Part shown: one piece after another, positions 9,042 to 17,629 of the stretch | How the letters are laid out: each line of letters starts with the position of its first letter | Numbering within the stretch: the stretch's first letter is position 1 | Assembly (NCBI GenBank): GCA_964367905.1 | Contig: CAYIZP010000032.1 | Span: forward strand, 1-39,480 | Direction of reading: 5' to 3' | Origin: CAUPWF01 sp964367905 | GTDB taxonomy: Bacteria > Bacillota > Clostridia > Lachnospirales > Lachnospiraceae | DNA length: 39,480 nt | Notes under the pieces: model-generated | Seen by the model: the letters and a program-made list of their open reading frames with translations, nothing else | The model's database searches: none | What the model was told of the DNA's origin: nothing | Position numbers and translations under genes: made by a program

Positions 9042-10700
9042 TCACTTGCTGTCTTCTTTACTTGTTTCTGCTTCTGTTTCTGTTTCTGCTTCTGTTTCTG
9101 CTTCTGTTTCTGCTTCTGTTTCTGCTTCTGTTTCTGCTTCTGTCACTGTATCGGCTTCTTCCTTCATTTCTGCCTCTGTCGCTGTGTCTGCATCTTCCTT
9201 CACTTCTACCTCGGTTTCTTCGCTTGCATCTGCCACTATATCAGCTTCCTCACCTTCTATGGCTGTCATCTGACGTTTTCTCGATTTAACAATCAGCGTG
9301 ACAGCTGTAGCTACCAATAGAACCCCCAATACAATACCAACTATCATAAGTGTATTCACAAGTGATTCTAATTCTTGAATTTTTGTTTGCTTGCTTGCAT
9401 TCTCAGTGCTAAGCTCATCAATGGATGCTTTATCTGCCTGCTGCTCTACTAAAAATTCTTCATACTCACTCGCCGTAATCGCTGCTAGGGAAGGATTTGC
9501 AATAAACCGTTCTTCACTCACGCTATATAAATATTCTGTGGATACACCTGTCTCATCCATAAGCTGAAAGATTTTATAGTTCGCCAAGGCTTCGCTTTCA
9601 TATCCCCAACCTTTGATGACTGTTCCTGCTACTGTAATGTCTTCGTATACAAACCCTACTCGACCCTGCTCATCTTGCTTCAACTCGAATACGTAATAAT
9701 TTTTCTCATTGATTGTAATAGCTTGTATTCTCGATGCAATCTGTTCATCTTCGTAGATATAGAATCCTGTTTGCTCTTCTCCATCAATCAGATATAGCAT
9801 ATTCATATCAAGCTGTGTGCTATACCAACCCATGAATTTCTCGCCATTGACCTCAAATTCTATCGGATCAAAGCTTGTAAACCCTTCAACACCTTGTATA
9901 TTCTTGACCACACCCAATTCAATTCCATTATAGTCGAAGAAAATAGTTGGTGCTTCATTCAATGTAACAACAATGGTGTAGTTTCTCTTCTGTCCATTCT
10001 CTGCGGTAACGGTAACTACAACCTCATTGTCTCCTAAGGCAAGATTCTTCTCCCCTGTACCAGACACTGTCGCCTTGCTATCATTTTTTGTTGCCGAAAC
10101 ATTAATCGTTGGTACATCCCACACAACTGCTGTGTAATTTGTTTCTCCTGAACTAAATTCTGGTAATAGCTCTACTCCCTCTATTGAAAGTTGCTTTAGC
10201 TTGTTATCACTTGATCTCGTATCTGCTGGCTCGCTTGATGCACTTGACGTACTTGATGTATTTGATGAAGATGTATCTGATCCACCTCCACTTGGCTGAT
10301 CTGGTGTGCTTGGTGCTGTTGGCACATTGATTGCCACACTTACAGATTTAGATGTACCCGGTGGAATATCTTGATAGTCGGAAGTTGTTGCATTAGTCGC
10401 TGTAACTGTCACTGTCACGGTTCCACTTCCTCCAGCTGCAACTGTAAGACTACCACCGCCTTCTACCCATCCAGGACCTGATACCAAGCTTCCCCCTGAT
10501 ACCGAATAGGAATACTGACCTACTGTTCCACCACCAAAGCTGACCGTGAATGTCTCATTTGGTCCAACCGATCCTGGTCCCGATACGCTAAATGAAGCCG
10601 CTTCTACATTCATCTGTGGAACTATTATCGTCCATATTAATACTACAAGGATGAATCCTAGTATTCTCTTACTCTGTTCATATCTTTTCACTAAATTCAT
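9042..10700 (-). CDS. Membrane-anchored surface protein with cadherin-like beta-sandwich domain
   Basis: 552 residues. A signal peptide ends near residue 34 (VEAAS). Residues about 36-127 form a small Gly/Ser-rich beta domain with a possible but weak cohesin-like look. A Ser/Thr-rich linker follows, then a cadherin-like beta-sandwich domain (about 167-248, LKQLSIEGVELLPEFSSG to YTIVVTL) and a region without recognised motifs. A transmembrane helix lies near 450-472 (VGIVLGVLLVATAVTLIV), followed by KSRKR and an acidic cytoplasmic tail of Thr-Glu-Ala-Glu repeats. It probably displays its beta domains outside the cell. It lies 30 bases after the dockerin amidase gene and is likely co-transcribed with it. 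The true function is unknown. Confidence 0.75.
   Translation of the reverse strand: MNLVKRYEQSKRILGFILVVLIWTIIVPQMNVEAASFSVSGPGSVGPNETFTVSFGGGTVGQYSYSVSGGSLVSGPGWVEGGGSLTVAAGGSGTVTVTVTATNATTSDYQDIPPGTSKSVSVAINVPTAPSTPDQPSGGGSDTSSSNTSSTSSASSEPADTRSSDNKLKQLSIEGVELLPEFSSGETNYTAVVWDVPTINVSATKNDSKATVSGTGEKNLALGDNEVVVTVTAENGQKRNYTIVVTLNEAPTIFFDYNGIELGVVKNIQGVEGFTSFDPIEFEVNGEKFMGWYSTQLDMNMLYLIDGEEQTGFYIYEDEQIASRIQAITINEKNYYVFELKQDEQGRVGFVYEDITVAGTVIKGWGYESEALANYKIFQLMDETGVSTEYLYSVSEERFIANPSLAAITASEYEEFLVEQQADKASIDELSTENASKQTKIQELESLVNTLMIVGIVLGVLLVATAVTLIVKSRKRQMTAIEGEEADIVADASEETEVEVKEDADTATEAEMKEEADTVTEAETEAETEAETEAETEAETETEAETSKEDSK
9064..9142. repeat. 12-base tandem repeat encoding TEAE units
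   Basis: About six copies of TTTCTGCTTCTG (minus strand CAGAAGCAGAAA) encode the ETEA repeats of the surface protein's cytoplasmic tail. The unit is a multiple of three, so copy-number changes alter tail length without shifting the frame. Confidence 0.85.
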
Positions 10701-10730
10701 TGTGTTTTTCCCCTATTCCTTCTTTAGATT

Positions 10731-12496
10731 CTACGATTCACCTATCGACTCTTCTTCTGGTATTCCTGGCGTTCCATCTCCTTGACTTTCCTCTGGCGTT
10801 CCTGACGTTCCATCTCCCAGTGTTTCCTCTGGCGTTCCCGTCATTCCATCTCCTTGACTTCCCTCTGGCGTTCCCATCGTTCCATCTTCTTGGCTTCCCT
10901 CTGGCGTTCCCGTCGTTCCATCTCCTTGACTTCCCTCTGGCGTTCCCGTCGTTCCATCTCCTTGACTTTCCTCTGGCGTTCCTGACGTTCCATCTCCTTG
11001 GCTTCCTTCTGGGGTTTCTGGTACTCCATCTCCTTGGCTTNNNNNNNNNNNNNNNNNNNNNNNNNNNNNNNNNNNNNNNNNNNNNNNNNNNNNNNNNNNN
11101 NNNNNNNNNNNNNNNNNNNNNNNNNNNNNNNNNNNNNNNNCGTTCCATCTCCTTGGCTTCCTTCTGGGGTTTCTGGTACTCCATCTCCTTGGCTTCCCTC
11201 TGGGGTCTCTGGTACTCCATCTCCTTGGCTTCCCTCTGGAGTTTCCATCGTTCCATCATCCTCTGGACTTGATACTGGCATATCCATCAACATATCAACC
11301 AATGGTTCAGCCGCTGGAACTGGCTCTGGCTCTCTGAGATATTCTAAGATACCCATGAAATAATCTTTAATCATAAGGTAATCACTCGCTCGAATGACAC
11401 CATCTTCTTTCACATCTGCTCGCTTTGTCTGAACTTGTGATAATGTAATTCCTTCTAAGAATGAATCTTTTATTAATAGGTAGTCGCTTGCTTTGATTGC
11501 ACCGTCACCATTTACATCGCCTACCATATTTGGTTCTGGCGTTGCCCCTTGTGGTAATATGCATACAACAAATTTCGCGACTGCATTTTCATGACTGATG
11601 GTGATTACCTTGTTTCCTGCTGTGGAACTATCGAACCCAGACATAGTGTATTCGCCTGGAGCTAAGTCCACATTTCTACCATCACTATATTTTGCATGAA
11701 CCGTAACCCCTGTCGTATCCAACTTCTCACCAACAAAATACTCTGTTTTTATCGGTGCTGTTATTGTTATTTCAGCACTCAATGTTGAAAGCCCTAGATT
11801 GTCTTCTAATGCTTTTACATTCGCCATCGCAAGTGTTTTGAGTTGTGCATCCGTAGATAAATAATTATTTCTATCCGATGCATTACTTAAATATCCATGC
11901 TCGATAAGAAGTGCTGGAATCCCGCGCTCCTTCGGTTCACGTAAGAGAGAATAATAATCTGCGGTTGAACCATCTGCATATTTATATTCATTTGCATTTC
12001 TAATTTTAATCCCGCGGTCATTCAACCCCACTCCAACTAATTCATTCTGAATGGATTGCGCCAGATTCTTCACTTGATCATATGAAACCGCAGTGTTGTA
12101 ATTATGTACATAGTTTCCATTTGGATAATATACTTCCGCTCCAGATGCACTGGAACTAGAAGATGCGTTCGCATGGAGGCTAATCATCAAGTCCGCCCCA
12201 TAACGCGCTGCAATATTTGACCGTTCTTCTAATTCTATGAATGTATCATCGTACCTTGTCAGATATACCTCTGCATTATGGTATTGTTTTAATGCCTCTT
12301 CCATATACAGTGCTATTTTCAAATTGACTGTTTTTTCATGGACACCATTATAGGATGCCCCTGAATCTGACCCTCCGTGACCTGCATCTATCACAATTAC
12401 GATTGGATCAGTCGCTGCTTCTGTTGCTCCCCCTTGAAGTAGTACCCCTATTATAATTGAACATAAGGCCACCATACTTGTGATTTTATTCTTCAC
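10731..12496 (-). CDS. Secreted N-acetylmuramoyl-L-alanine amidase with Ig-like, dockerin-like and 12-residue repeat regions
   Basis: The true product is about 536 residues once the scaffold gap is collapsed. GTG start at 12496 after AAGGAG; signal peptide to about 28. The Amidase_3 catalytic domain (about 30-235) has VIDAGHGGSDSGA, a Glu in GVHEKT, SLHANA and IEHGYLS, the zinc-binding and catalytic motifs. A bacterial Ig-like domain (about 243-315) is followed by two dockerin-type calcium motifs (GDVNGDGAIKASDYLLIKD and KEDGVIRASDYLMIKD). The C-terminus is about nine copies of a 12-residue repeat (DGTTGTPEGSQG type) ending at TAG 10731. Without collapsing the gap the frame past it is wrong and appears to stop at 10841. 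It should cleave peptidoglycan stem peptides outside the cell. The dockerin implies docking on a cohesin. Confidence 0.85.
10745..11257. repeat. 36-base tandem repeat array in the amidase gene
   Basis: About nine full units of 36 bases, each encoding 12 residues such as DGTTGTPEGSQG, DGVPETPEGSQG or DGTSGTPEESQG, plus a partial last unit. The array is interrupted by the 100-N gap, so the real copy number is uncertain. All units keep the frame and the acidic Pro/Gly-rich character. Confidence 0.85.
10986..11195. other. Scaffold gap flanked by identical 55-base contig ends
   Basis: Positions 10986-11040 and 11141-11195 are identical and flank 100 Ns (11041-11140). As at the first gap this is a 55-base contig overlap. 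Here it falls inside the 36-base repeat array, so repeat copies may also have been lost or collapsed. Confidence 0.92.
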
Positions 12497-12545
12497 CCTA
12501 TTCTCCTTTTATCTGAATGTGTATTTGTTTTTTCCATACTTTTAA

Positions 12546-12574
12546 ACTATATCATATTTTTTTCCATGCTTCAA
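12546..12574 (-). promoter_or_regulatory. Promoter of the dockerin-amidase gene
   Basis: Minus strand TTGAAG (12574-12569), 17-base spacer, TATAGT (12551-12546), about 50 bases upstream of the GTG start. It should also serve the surface-protein gene downstream. Confidence 0.6.
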
Positions 12575-12596
12575 CTATTCTAATTCCTTTATTCGA

Positions 12597-12625
12597 TTGA
12601 CTTTTCTCTTGCATTCTACTATGAT
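12597..12625 (+). promoter_or_regulatory. Promoter of the Cache-GGDEF-EAL gene
   Basis: TTGACT (12597-12602), 17-base spacer, TATGAT (12620-12625). It is divergent from the amidase promoter, with 22 bases between the two -35 elements, so a shared regulator is possible. Confidence 0.6.
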
Positions 12626-12693
12626 ATTAGCATAGTTAAAAACAACGTATATAATGCAGTACCATTAAATTTTGAAAGAGAGTGGCAATACAC

Positions 12694-14922
12694 ATGAAAT
12701 TACATAAATTTGCATTCGGGAAATCCTCTAATATTGTGATCACATTAGTCTTCTTCCTTATCGCTGTACTAGTTGGATGGTACGCTGTTACGGTTGACGA
12801 TGAGATACTGGAGGCAACTCGTCTGAAGATGGAAGATATCGGTATGCAGATGTGTGTCGAAATTGAGCGTAGTGTCGAAGAGAGTGAAGATGATTTGTCA
12901 TTACTTGCTGAATATGTTGCCGAAGCCGATGTTACAGTGGAGAACGCTGTTGAATTTTTTCAGAGCCAATCTCAAGTAGAGGAATTTGACAATCTGTATT
13001 ATATTGAGACTTCTGGTCAAGGTATTTCACTCACTGGTTCTATGCATGATTTTTCGAATAACACAACATTTCTGCAAGCTCTCAAAGATGAGTTTTGCAT
13101 CGCTCCACCTCGCACCTTCGGTACATCGGAGGAGGCTGTTTTCGACGTAGCTGTACCAGTGGAGAAAAATGGCGAAGTAACTGGGGTCTTACTCAGTGAG
13201 ATTCCAATATCGAATTTATACGAAATTATGTATAGTACCGCCAAAGGTGGCTGGGTATTCCTGATTGACCCTGATCTGAATATCTTCTTCACTACTAGTC
13301 TTGGACACAACGAGTTTGATTCTGTTCCTTCTGATGATATTGAGATGCTAGGAACTGAGAATGTAGCTGCGGGTGTAGCACGAGCACAAGAAGGACTAGG
13401 CGGTAGTTTTACATATATAGCGAACTATGGTAATGGTGACACACAGAAGATTCTCGTGTATTCACCGATTGAGATGACGAATTGGGTTCTTGCTGTTGCT
13501 ATTGAGGAGAGCGCAATTAATGTTGACCTAGAGACTGCGATTGGTCATATATTGAACATTAGTGCTATCATCTTGGCGGTAATCACCTTCTTTATAATTT
13601 ATATCTGGTTGTACCGCATATATTCTGAACGCGAGCTTGAGAAGATTGCTTACTATGATCCACTCACGACTCTTCCGAATCTGGCCAAACTTCGGAAGCA
13701 CATGTACGAGACGTTAAGCAAAAATAAGAAGAAGCAATATTCTGTCGTGAAGATAGATGTTGATAATTTCAAGGCAATTAATGAGTTGTTCGGTTATGAT
13801 GTTGGTAACCGTGTACTTCAAGCCTTTAAGACTGTTCGTGAATCAGTGGACGAACCGACACTGCAAATTGCCCGAACTGGTATTGATGAATTTATACTAT
13901 TCTCTGGCAATGGTTTCTTGGAGGATATGGAACTTCGCACAATGAACTATGAGGCATTACACAAGAAACTGATTCCTGAACTCGGGAATTATAAGGTTTC
14001 ATTCAATTATGGCCGATATCATATCACACCGGGAGACACAAATATTGATGAAATCATGAACAAGCTCAATCTTACCCACAAGATAGCAAAGGAAAGCAAG
14101 GGGTTGATTATCTATGATTATGATGAAGCTTATACGAAGAAGCTTCTAGAGGAGGCAAATCTATCCAACAAGATGTATGATGCTCTCCATAATCACGAGT
14201 TTCTGCCTTTCCTACAACCGAAGTTCAGCCTACAAGACAACAAGCTTGTAGGTGCCGAGGCACTTGTTCGTTGGAGACTTTCTGATGGAGCAATGGTATT
14301 CCCGAATCATTTCATCCCGTTATTCGAGCGGAATGGTTTTATAGTGAATCTTGACCATTATGTTCTAGAAGAAGTGTGTATTCAGATTAGAAAGTGGTTG
14401 GACGACGGTCTTACTCCAATTCCAATCTCTGTCAATTGTTCACGCCTTAACCTATTCGTGGAGAATTTTATTGAGCATATCATCGAGATTGTAGACAAGC
14501 ACGGTGTGCCACATGAATTGATTGAAATCGAGTTGACCGAGACGATTACGATCGAGAATGAAGAGATTGTGGAATGTCTATTTGCCGACTTACGTAAGAA
14601 TGGCTTCAAGATTTCGATTGATGATTTTGGTTCTGGATATTCCTCTCTCGGGATGTTGCCGAACATGAGGGTAGATACTTTGAAGATGGACCGAAGTTTC
14701 TTCGTTCGAAACAAAGAAGTTGTCCGTGCCGAATATGTTGTCGATGGTTTCATCAAGGTCGCACATAACCTAGATATGTATGTGGTGGCAGAGGGTATTG
14801 AAACTGAAGAGCAAATTACAGCACTGAAGAGAACAAGCTGTGATGCTGTACAAGGTTTTTATTATGCCAAACCAATGCCTAGTTCTGAATTCGAAGTGAA
14901 ATATCGTAATCTATTGAACTAG
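12694..14922 (+). CDS. Membrane Cache-GGDEF-EAL protein, probable c-di-GMP phosphodiesterase
   Basis: 742 residues from ATG 12694; GTG 12682 is in frame but too close to the GAGAG ribosome site. A transmembrane helix near 12-32, an extracellular Cache-like sensor (about 35-275), a second helix near 286-307, a GGDEF-fold domain (about 315-465) and an EAL domain (about 490-738). The GGDEF site reads GIDEF (396-400), so the second Gly is lost and cyclase activity is doubtful. The EAL domain keeps EAL (522-524), NCSRLN, ELTE, DDFGSGYSS, LKMD and AEGIE motifs, consistent with active hydrolysis of c-di-GMP. The degenerate GGDEF may bind GTP as an activator. It is a single-gene unit ending at a strong terminator. 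Confidence 0.88.
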   Translation: MKLHKFAFGKSSNIVITLVFFLIAVLVGWYAVTVDDEILEATRLKMEDIGMQMCVEIERSVEESEDDLSLLAEYVAEADVTVENAVEFFQSQSQVEEFDNLYYIETSGQGISLTGSMHDFSNNTTFLQALKDEFCIAPPRTFGTSEEAVFDVAVPVEKNGEVTGVLLSEIPISNLYEIMYSTAKGGWVFLIDPDLNIFFTTSLGHNEFDSVPSDDIEMLGTENVAAGVARAQEGLGGSFTYIANYGNGDTQKILVYSPIEMTNWVLAVAIEESAINVDLETAIGHILNISAIILAVITFFIIYIWLYRIYSERELEKIAYYDPLTTLPNLAKLRKHMYETLSKNKKKQYSVVKIDVDNFKAINELFGYDVGNRVLQAFKTVRESVDEPTLQIARTGIDEFILFSGNGFLEDMELRTMNYEALHKKLIPELGNYKVSFNYGRYHITPGDTNIDEIMNKLNLTHKIAKESKGLIIYDYDEAYTKKLLEEANLSNKMYDALHNHEFLPFLQPKFSLQDNKLVGAEALVRWRLSDGAMVFPNHFIPLFERNGFIVNLDHYVLEEVCIQIRKWLDDGLTPIPISVNCSRLNLFVENFIEHIIEIVDKHGVPHELIEIELTETITIENEEIVECLFADLRKNGFKISIDDFGSGYSSLGMLPNMRVDTLKMDRSFFVRNKEVVRAEYVVDGFIKVAHNLDMYVVAEGIETEEQITALKRTSCDAVQGFYYAKPMPSSEFEVKYRNLLN

Positions 14923-14934
14923 TTTCCAAATATA

Positions 14935-14966
14935 AAAGCGGTAGAGTATAAAGGCTCTACCGCTTT
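14935..14966. terminator. Bidirectional terminator between convergent genes
   Basis: A 12-bp stem (AAAGCGGTAGAG / CTCTACCGCTTT) with an 8-base loop is followed on the plus strand by CTTATTT. On the minus strand, reading out of the alcohol dehydrogenase gene, it is followed by TATATTT. It sits 12 bases past the EAL gene and 6 bases past the dehydrogenase gene. Confidence 0.85.
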
Positions 14967-14971
14967 CTTAT

Positions 14972-16114
14972 TTAACTTAATTTTTGGAACACTTCCGTAA
15001 CTTGCTCTACATTCATTTTCACAGGATTCAAACCCATGCAACCATGATTAAATGCATCTTTTGTCATTCTATCAATTCCTTCGCTTGTCATGCTGTATTC
15101 TGAGAGACTCATTGGAGTTTCAAGCTCCTCAAATAGCTCATCCAACTTCTTCTGCATTCTTGGCACTGCTTCCTCTATTGGACACTCTGTTTTATCTAGG
15201 TACTCTATTAGCATTTTAATATTTCCCTTTTTATCTCCTGCGTAGCTCAATGCATCTCTTTGTATCAGTGCACATGCCAAACCATGAGGCACATTATATT
15301 GGCTGGTGAGCTGACACCCCATCGCATGCCCCATTGTTCCACAACAGTGGCTCATTGCGATTCCAGCTGTCACTGCTGCGTATGCCATATTGCCTCTCGC
15401 CTCTATGTCTCCACCATTGATTCTCGCTTTGTTTAGGTTCTGGAAAATCAACTCTATCGCACGTAACGCTAATGTGTTTGTAAATGGATTTTCTATCGTC
15501 GACACAAGAGATTCTAATGCATGACTGAGCGCATCCAACCCTGTAGACACCGTAACACTCGGTGGCATCCCAACTGTTAATTGCGGTGCTATAATCGCTA
15601 CTTTTGGTGTGATTAAGTCTGATGTTAGAGATTCCTTCAAGTTCGTATTTTCGTCTGTTATGACCGAGTATTTTGACACCTCTGATCCTGTCCCCGATGT
15701 TGTTGGTATCGCAATAATCGGTAATGCTTTTGCAATCACCTTCTCTTGCTTCGAATCGTAATAATCGGTTACATCGTCCTCTGTATACGCAACCACAGCT
15801 GCTGCTTTGGCACTGTCAATCGGACTTCCACCCCCAAACACCACAAGACCATCTCCCTCATTCGCTTCAATAAAGCACTTCAATTTCATTACAAGGTCAC
15901 TAGTAGGGTTTGGCAGCACATCATCATAAATCACTGCATTTGCGACAGCACTAATCACCATTTCTACTGTTTCTACTTTTCTTAATATTTTATCCGTAAC
16001 TACAATCGGCTTCTTTATCCCATATGCCTTGATATACTCCTCGATTCTCTCTACTGCATTTTCACCAAATTCAATTTTGGTTGGGCAGTAATATTCAAAA
16101 CTATTCATTCTCAT
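14972..16114 (-). CDS. Iron-containing alcohol dehydrogenase
   Basis: 380 residues, the usual length for group III (Fe-type) alcohol dehydrogenases. NAD(P) binding: VVFGGGSPIDSAKA (about 91-104) and IPTTSGTGSEVSKYS (136-150). The metal-ligand set is complete: D194 and H198 in TGLDALSHALES, H263 in GTMGHAMG and H277 in VPHGLACAL. It would interconvert a primary alcohol and aldehyde in fermentation; the substrate (ethanol, butanol, propanediol or other) cannot be read from sequence. ATG at 16114 follows AAAGGATGGGAA. Monocistronic, with its own promoter. Confidence 0.92.
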   Translation of the reverse strand: MRMNSFEYYCPTKIEFGENAVERIEEYIKAYGIKKPIVVTDKILRKVETVEMVISAVANAVIYDDVLPNPTSDLVMKLKCFIEANEGDGLVVFGGGSPIDSAKAAAVVAYTEDDVTDYYDSKQEKVIAKALPIIAIPTTSGTGSEVSKYSVITDENTNLKESLTSDLITPKVAIIAPQLTVGMPPSVTVSTGLDALSHALESLVSTIENPFTNTLALRAIELIFQNLNKARINGGDIEARGNMAYAAVTAGIAMSHCCGTMGHAMGCQLTSQYNVPHGLACALIQRDALSYAGDKKGNIKMLIEYLDKTECPIEEAVPRMQKKLDELFEELETPMSLSEYSMTSEGIDRMTKDAFNHGCMGLNPVKMNVEQVTEVFQKLS

Positions 16115-16153
16115 TTCCCATCCTTTCGTATTGTGATACTTTACTTATACAAT

Positions 16154-16182
16154 ATAATATCAATTTTGACTCATTAGGTCAA
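16154..16182 (-). promoter_or_regulatory. Promoter of the alcohol dehydrogenase gene
   Basis: Minus strand TTGACC (16182-16177), 17-base spacer, TATTAT (16159-16154), 40 bases before the start codon. Just inside the spacer the sequence TGACCTAATGAGTCA forms an imperfect dyad that could bind a regulator. Confidence 0.6.
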
Positions 16183-16216
16183 ATTTTTCACATTAATTCA
16201 TCTGCTAAATTAACAC

Positions 16217-16245
16217 TTGCAAATTTCCTCTAAATGCGTTATATT
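16217..16245 (+). promoter_or_regulatory. Promoter of the CNNM/CorC gene
   Basis: TTGCAA (16217-16222), 17-base spacer, TATATT (16240-16245), about 50 bases before the start. It is divergent from the dehydrogenase promoter. Confidence 0.55.
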
Positions 16246-16294
16246 GTTGTACAGATATATATAAATTTCAAAAAGAAAAGGAGTGAACTTTAAC

Positions 16295-17593
16295 TTGGAC
16301 ACGAGTGCCGTCATTAGTATTATATCACTAATCATTTTATTATTTTTATCTGCATTTTTTTCATCTGCAGAAACCGCTTTAACTACGATGAATAAGATTC
16401 GTATTAGGAGCTTAGCCGAGGAAGGCAATAAAGCCGCAAAACGTTTATTAACTATCACAGAGGATACAGGGAAGATGCTTACCGCCATTTTGATTGGTAA
16501 TAACATCGTAAACCTATCCGCATCAGCATTGACTACTTCTCTCGCTTACTTAGCCGGGGGATACATGGTCGGAATCGCTACTGGTATTTTGACTTTATTG
16601 ATCTTATTATTTGGTGAAATCACCCCTAAAACTTTAGCAACCATTCATGCGGACAGGCTATCCATGGCCTACAGTGGACCAATTTTTCTACTCATGAAGT
16701 TGCTGACACCGGTTATCTTTATTATCAATGGATTGTCTCTTATCATTTTGTTTCTACTTCGAGTGGATCCAAATGCCAAGAATAAAACTTTAACCGAAAA
16801 TGAATTACGAACAATCGTAGATGTTGGCCACGAGGATGGCGTTATCGAGTCAAAGGAAAAGGAAATGATTCATAACGTGTTTGACTTAGGCGATGTAAAA
16901 GCGAAGGACATTATGGTACCTCGCGTGCATGTCACATTTGCAAATATTGACAGCACATACGAAGAGTTAATCGAAACTTTCCGTCAAGACAAGTTTACAC
17001 GTCTGCCAATCTATGGCGAGACGACAGATGATGTTCGTGGAACAATCAACATGAAGGACTTGTTATTATATGACAACTCAAAAGAGTTTCATATCAATGA
17101 CATTTTAAGGGAAGCTTATTTCACTTATGAACATAAAAATATCTCTGAGCTATTGGTTGAGATGCGAAAATCTTCATTTAACATCGCAGTTGTATTAGAC
17201 GAATACGGCGAAACCGCTGGTCTGATTACACTTGAGGACTTACTAGAAGAAATCGTTGGAGAAATCCATGACGAATATGATGAAGTTGAAGAACAACGCA
17301 TCAAGCAACTCGGTGAACGTCACTATCTTGTAGAAGGCTCTCTAAGCTTAGATGACCTAAATGATGAGCTAGAATTAGACGAATTAAAATTAGAACTAGA
17401 ATCCGAGGATTTCGACTCAGTAGGTGGATTAATCATTCAATTACTCGACCGCTTACCAGAAGAGGGCGACGAAGTTACCACTGAGAATGGAATTCAGATG
17501 AAGGTTCAAGCAATTGATAAAAACAGGATTGAATCGGTAGAGATTGTGTTACCAGAACCTGTTGAAGAACTCGTTGGGGACGGAGGTTTTTGA
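16295..17593 (+). CDS. CNNM/CorC family (hemolysin-like) membrane protein with CBS domains
   Basis: About 432 residues. The N-terminal CNNM (DUF21) domain has several transmembrane helices (LFLSAFFSSAETALTTMNKIRI; NNIVNLSASALTTSLA). It is followed by a CBS pair (about 205-325, from MVPRVHVTFANID to GETAGLITLEDLLEEIVGEIHDEYDE) and a C-terminal CorC/HlyC domain (about 340-425). The family acts in divalent cation (Mg or Co) transport or efflux. The likely start is TTG 16295 behind AAAAGGAG (11-base spacing). A GTG at 16283 in frame overlaps the ribosome site. The last residues, VGDGGF, and the stop are supplied by the left arm of a palindromic repeat, a sign of insertion into the 3' end. Confidence 0.87.
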   Translation: MDTSAVISIISLIILLFLSAFFSSAETALTTMNKIRIRSLAEEGNKAAKRLLTITEDTGKMLTAILIGNNIVNLSASALTTSLAYLAGGYMVGIATGILTLLILLFGEITPKTLATIHADRLSMAYSGPIFLLMKLLTPVIFIINGLSLIILFLLRVDPNAKNKTLTENELRTIVDVGHEDGVIESKEKEMIHNVFDLGDVKAKDIMVPRVHVTFANIDSTYEELIETFRQDKFTRLPIYGETTDDVRGTINMKDLLLYDNSKEFHINDILREAYFTYEHKNISELLVEMRKSSFNIAVVLDEYGETAGLITLEDLLEEIVGEIHDEYDEVEEQRIKQLGERHYLVEGSLSLDDLNDELELDELKLELESEDFDSVGGLIIQLLDRLPEEGDEVTTENGIQMKVQAIDKNRIESVEIVLPEPVEELVGDGGF

Positions 17594-17614
17594 TAAAAAC
17601 CTCCGTCCCCAACG
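17572..17614. repeat. Palindromic repeat, copy 1 (GTTGGGGACGG family)
   Basis: A perfect 20-bp inverted repeat (arm CGTTGGGGACGGAGGTTTTT) with a 3-base loop, followed by a CCTGTCCCTAT motif at 17622-17632. It closely matches copy 2 at 20306-20354. The left arm is translated as the end of the CNNM protein and provides its TGA. The T-run sits at the hairpin tip rather than after it, so it is not a textbook intrinsic terminator in either direction, though it may stop or stabilise transcripts. Confidence 0.85.
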
Positions 17615-17629
17615 GAATTATCCCTGTCC

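Noticed and set aside
8669..9289. 206-codon plus-strand open frame, leucine-rich at its end
   Set aside because: It crosses the exporter promoter and the hairpin, and its leucine/phenylalanine-rich part is the antisense of the TEAE repeat.
10745..11257. Regular repeats that could suggest a CRISPR array
   Set aside because: Units are contiguous without spacers, a multiple of three, and encode a coherent repeat peptide.
10700..11363. Several repeat-rich open frames on both strands across the second gap
   Set aside because: They are alternative frames of the 36-base repeat. Only the GTPEGSQGD frame continues from the amidase and survives gap removal.
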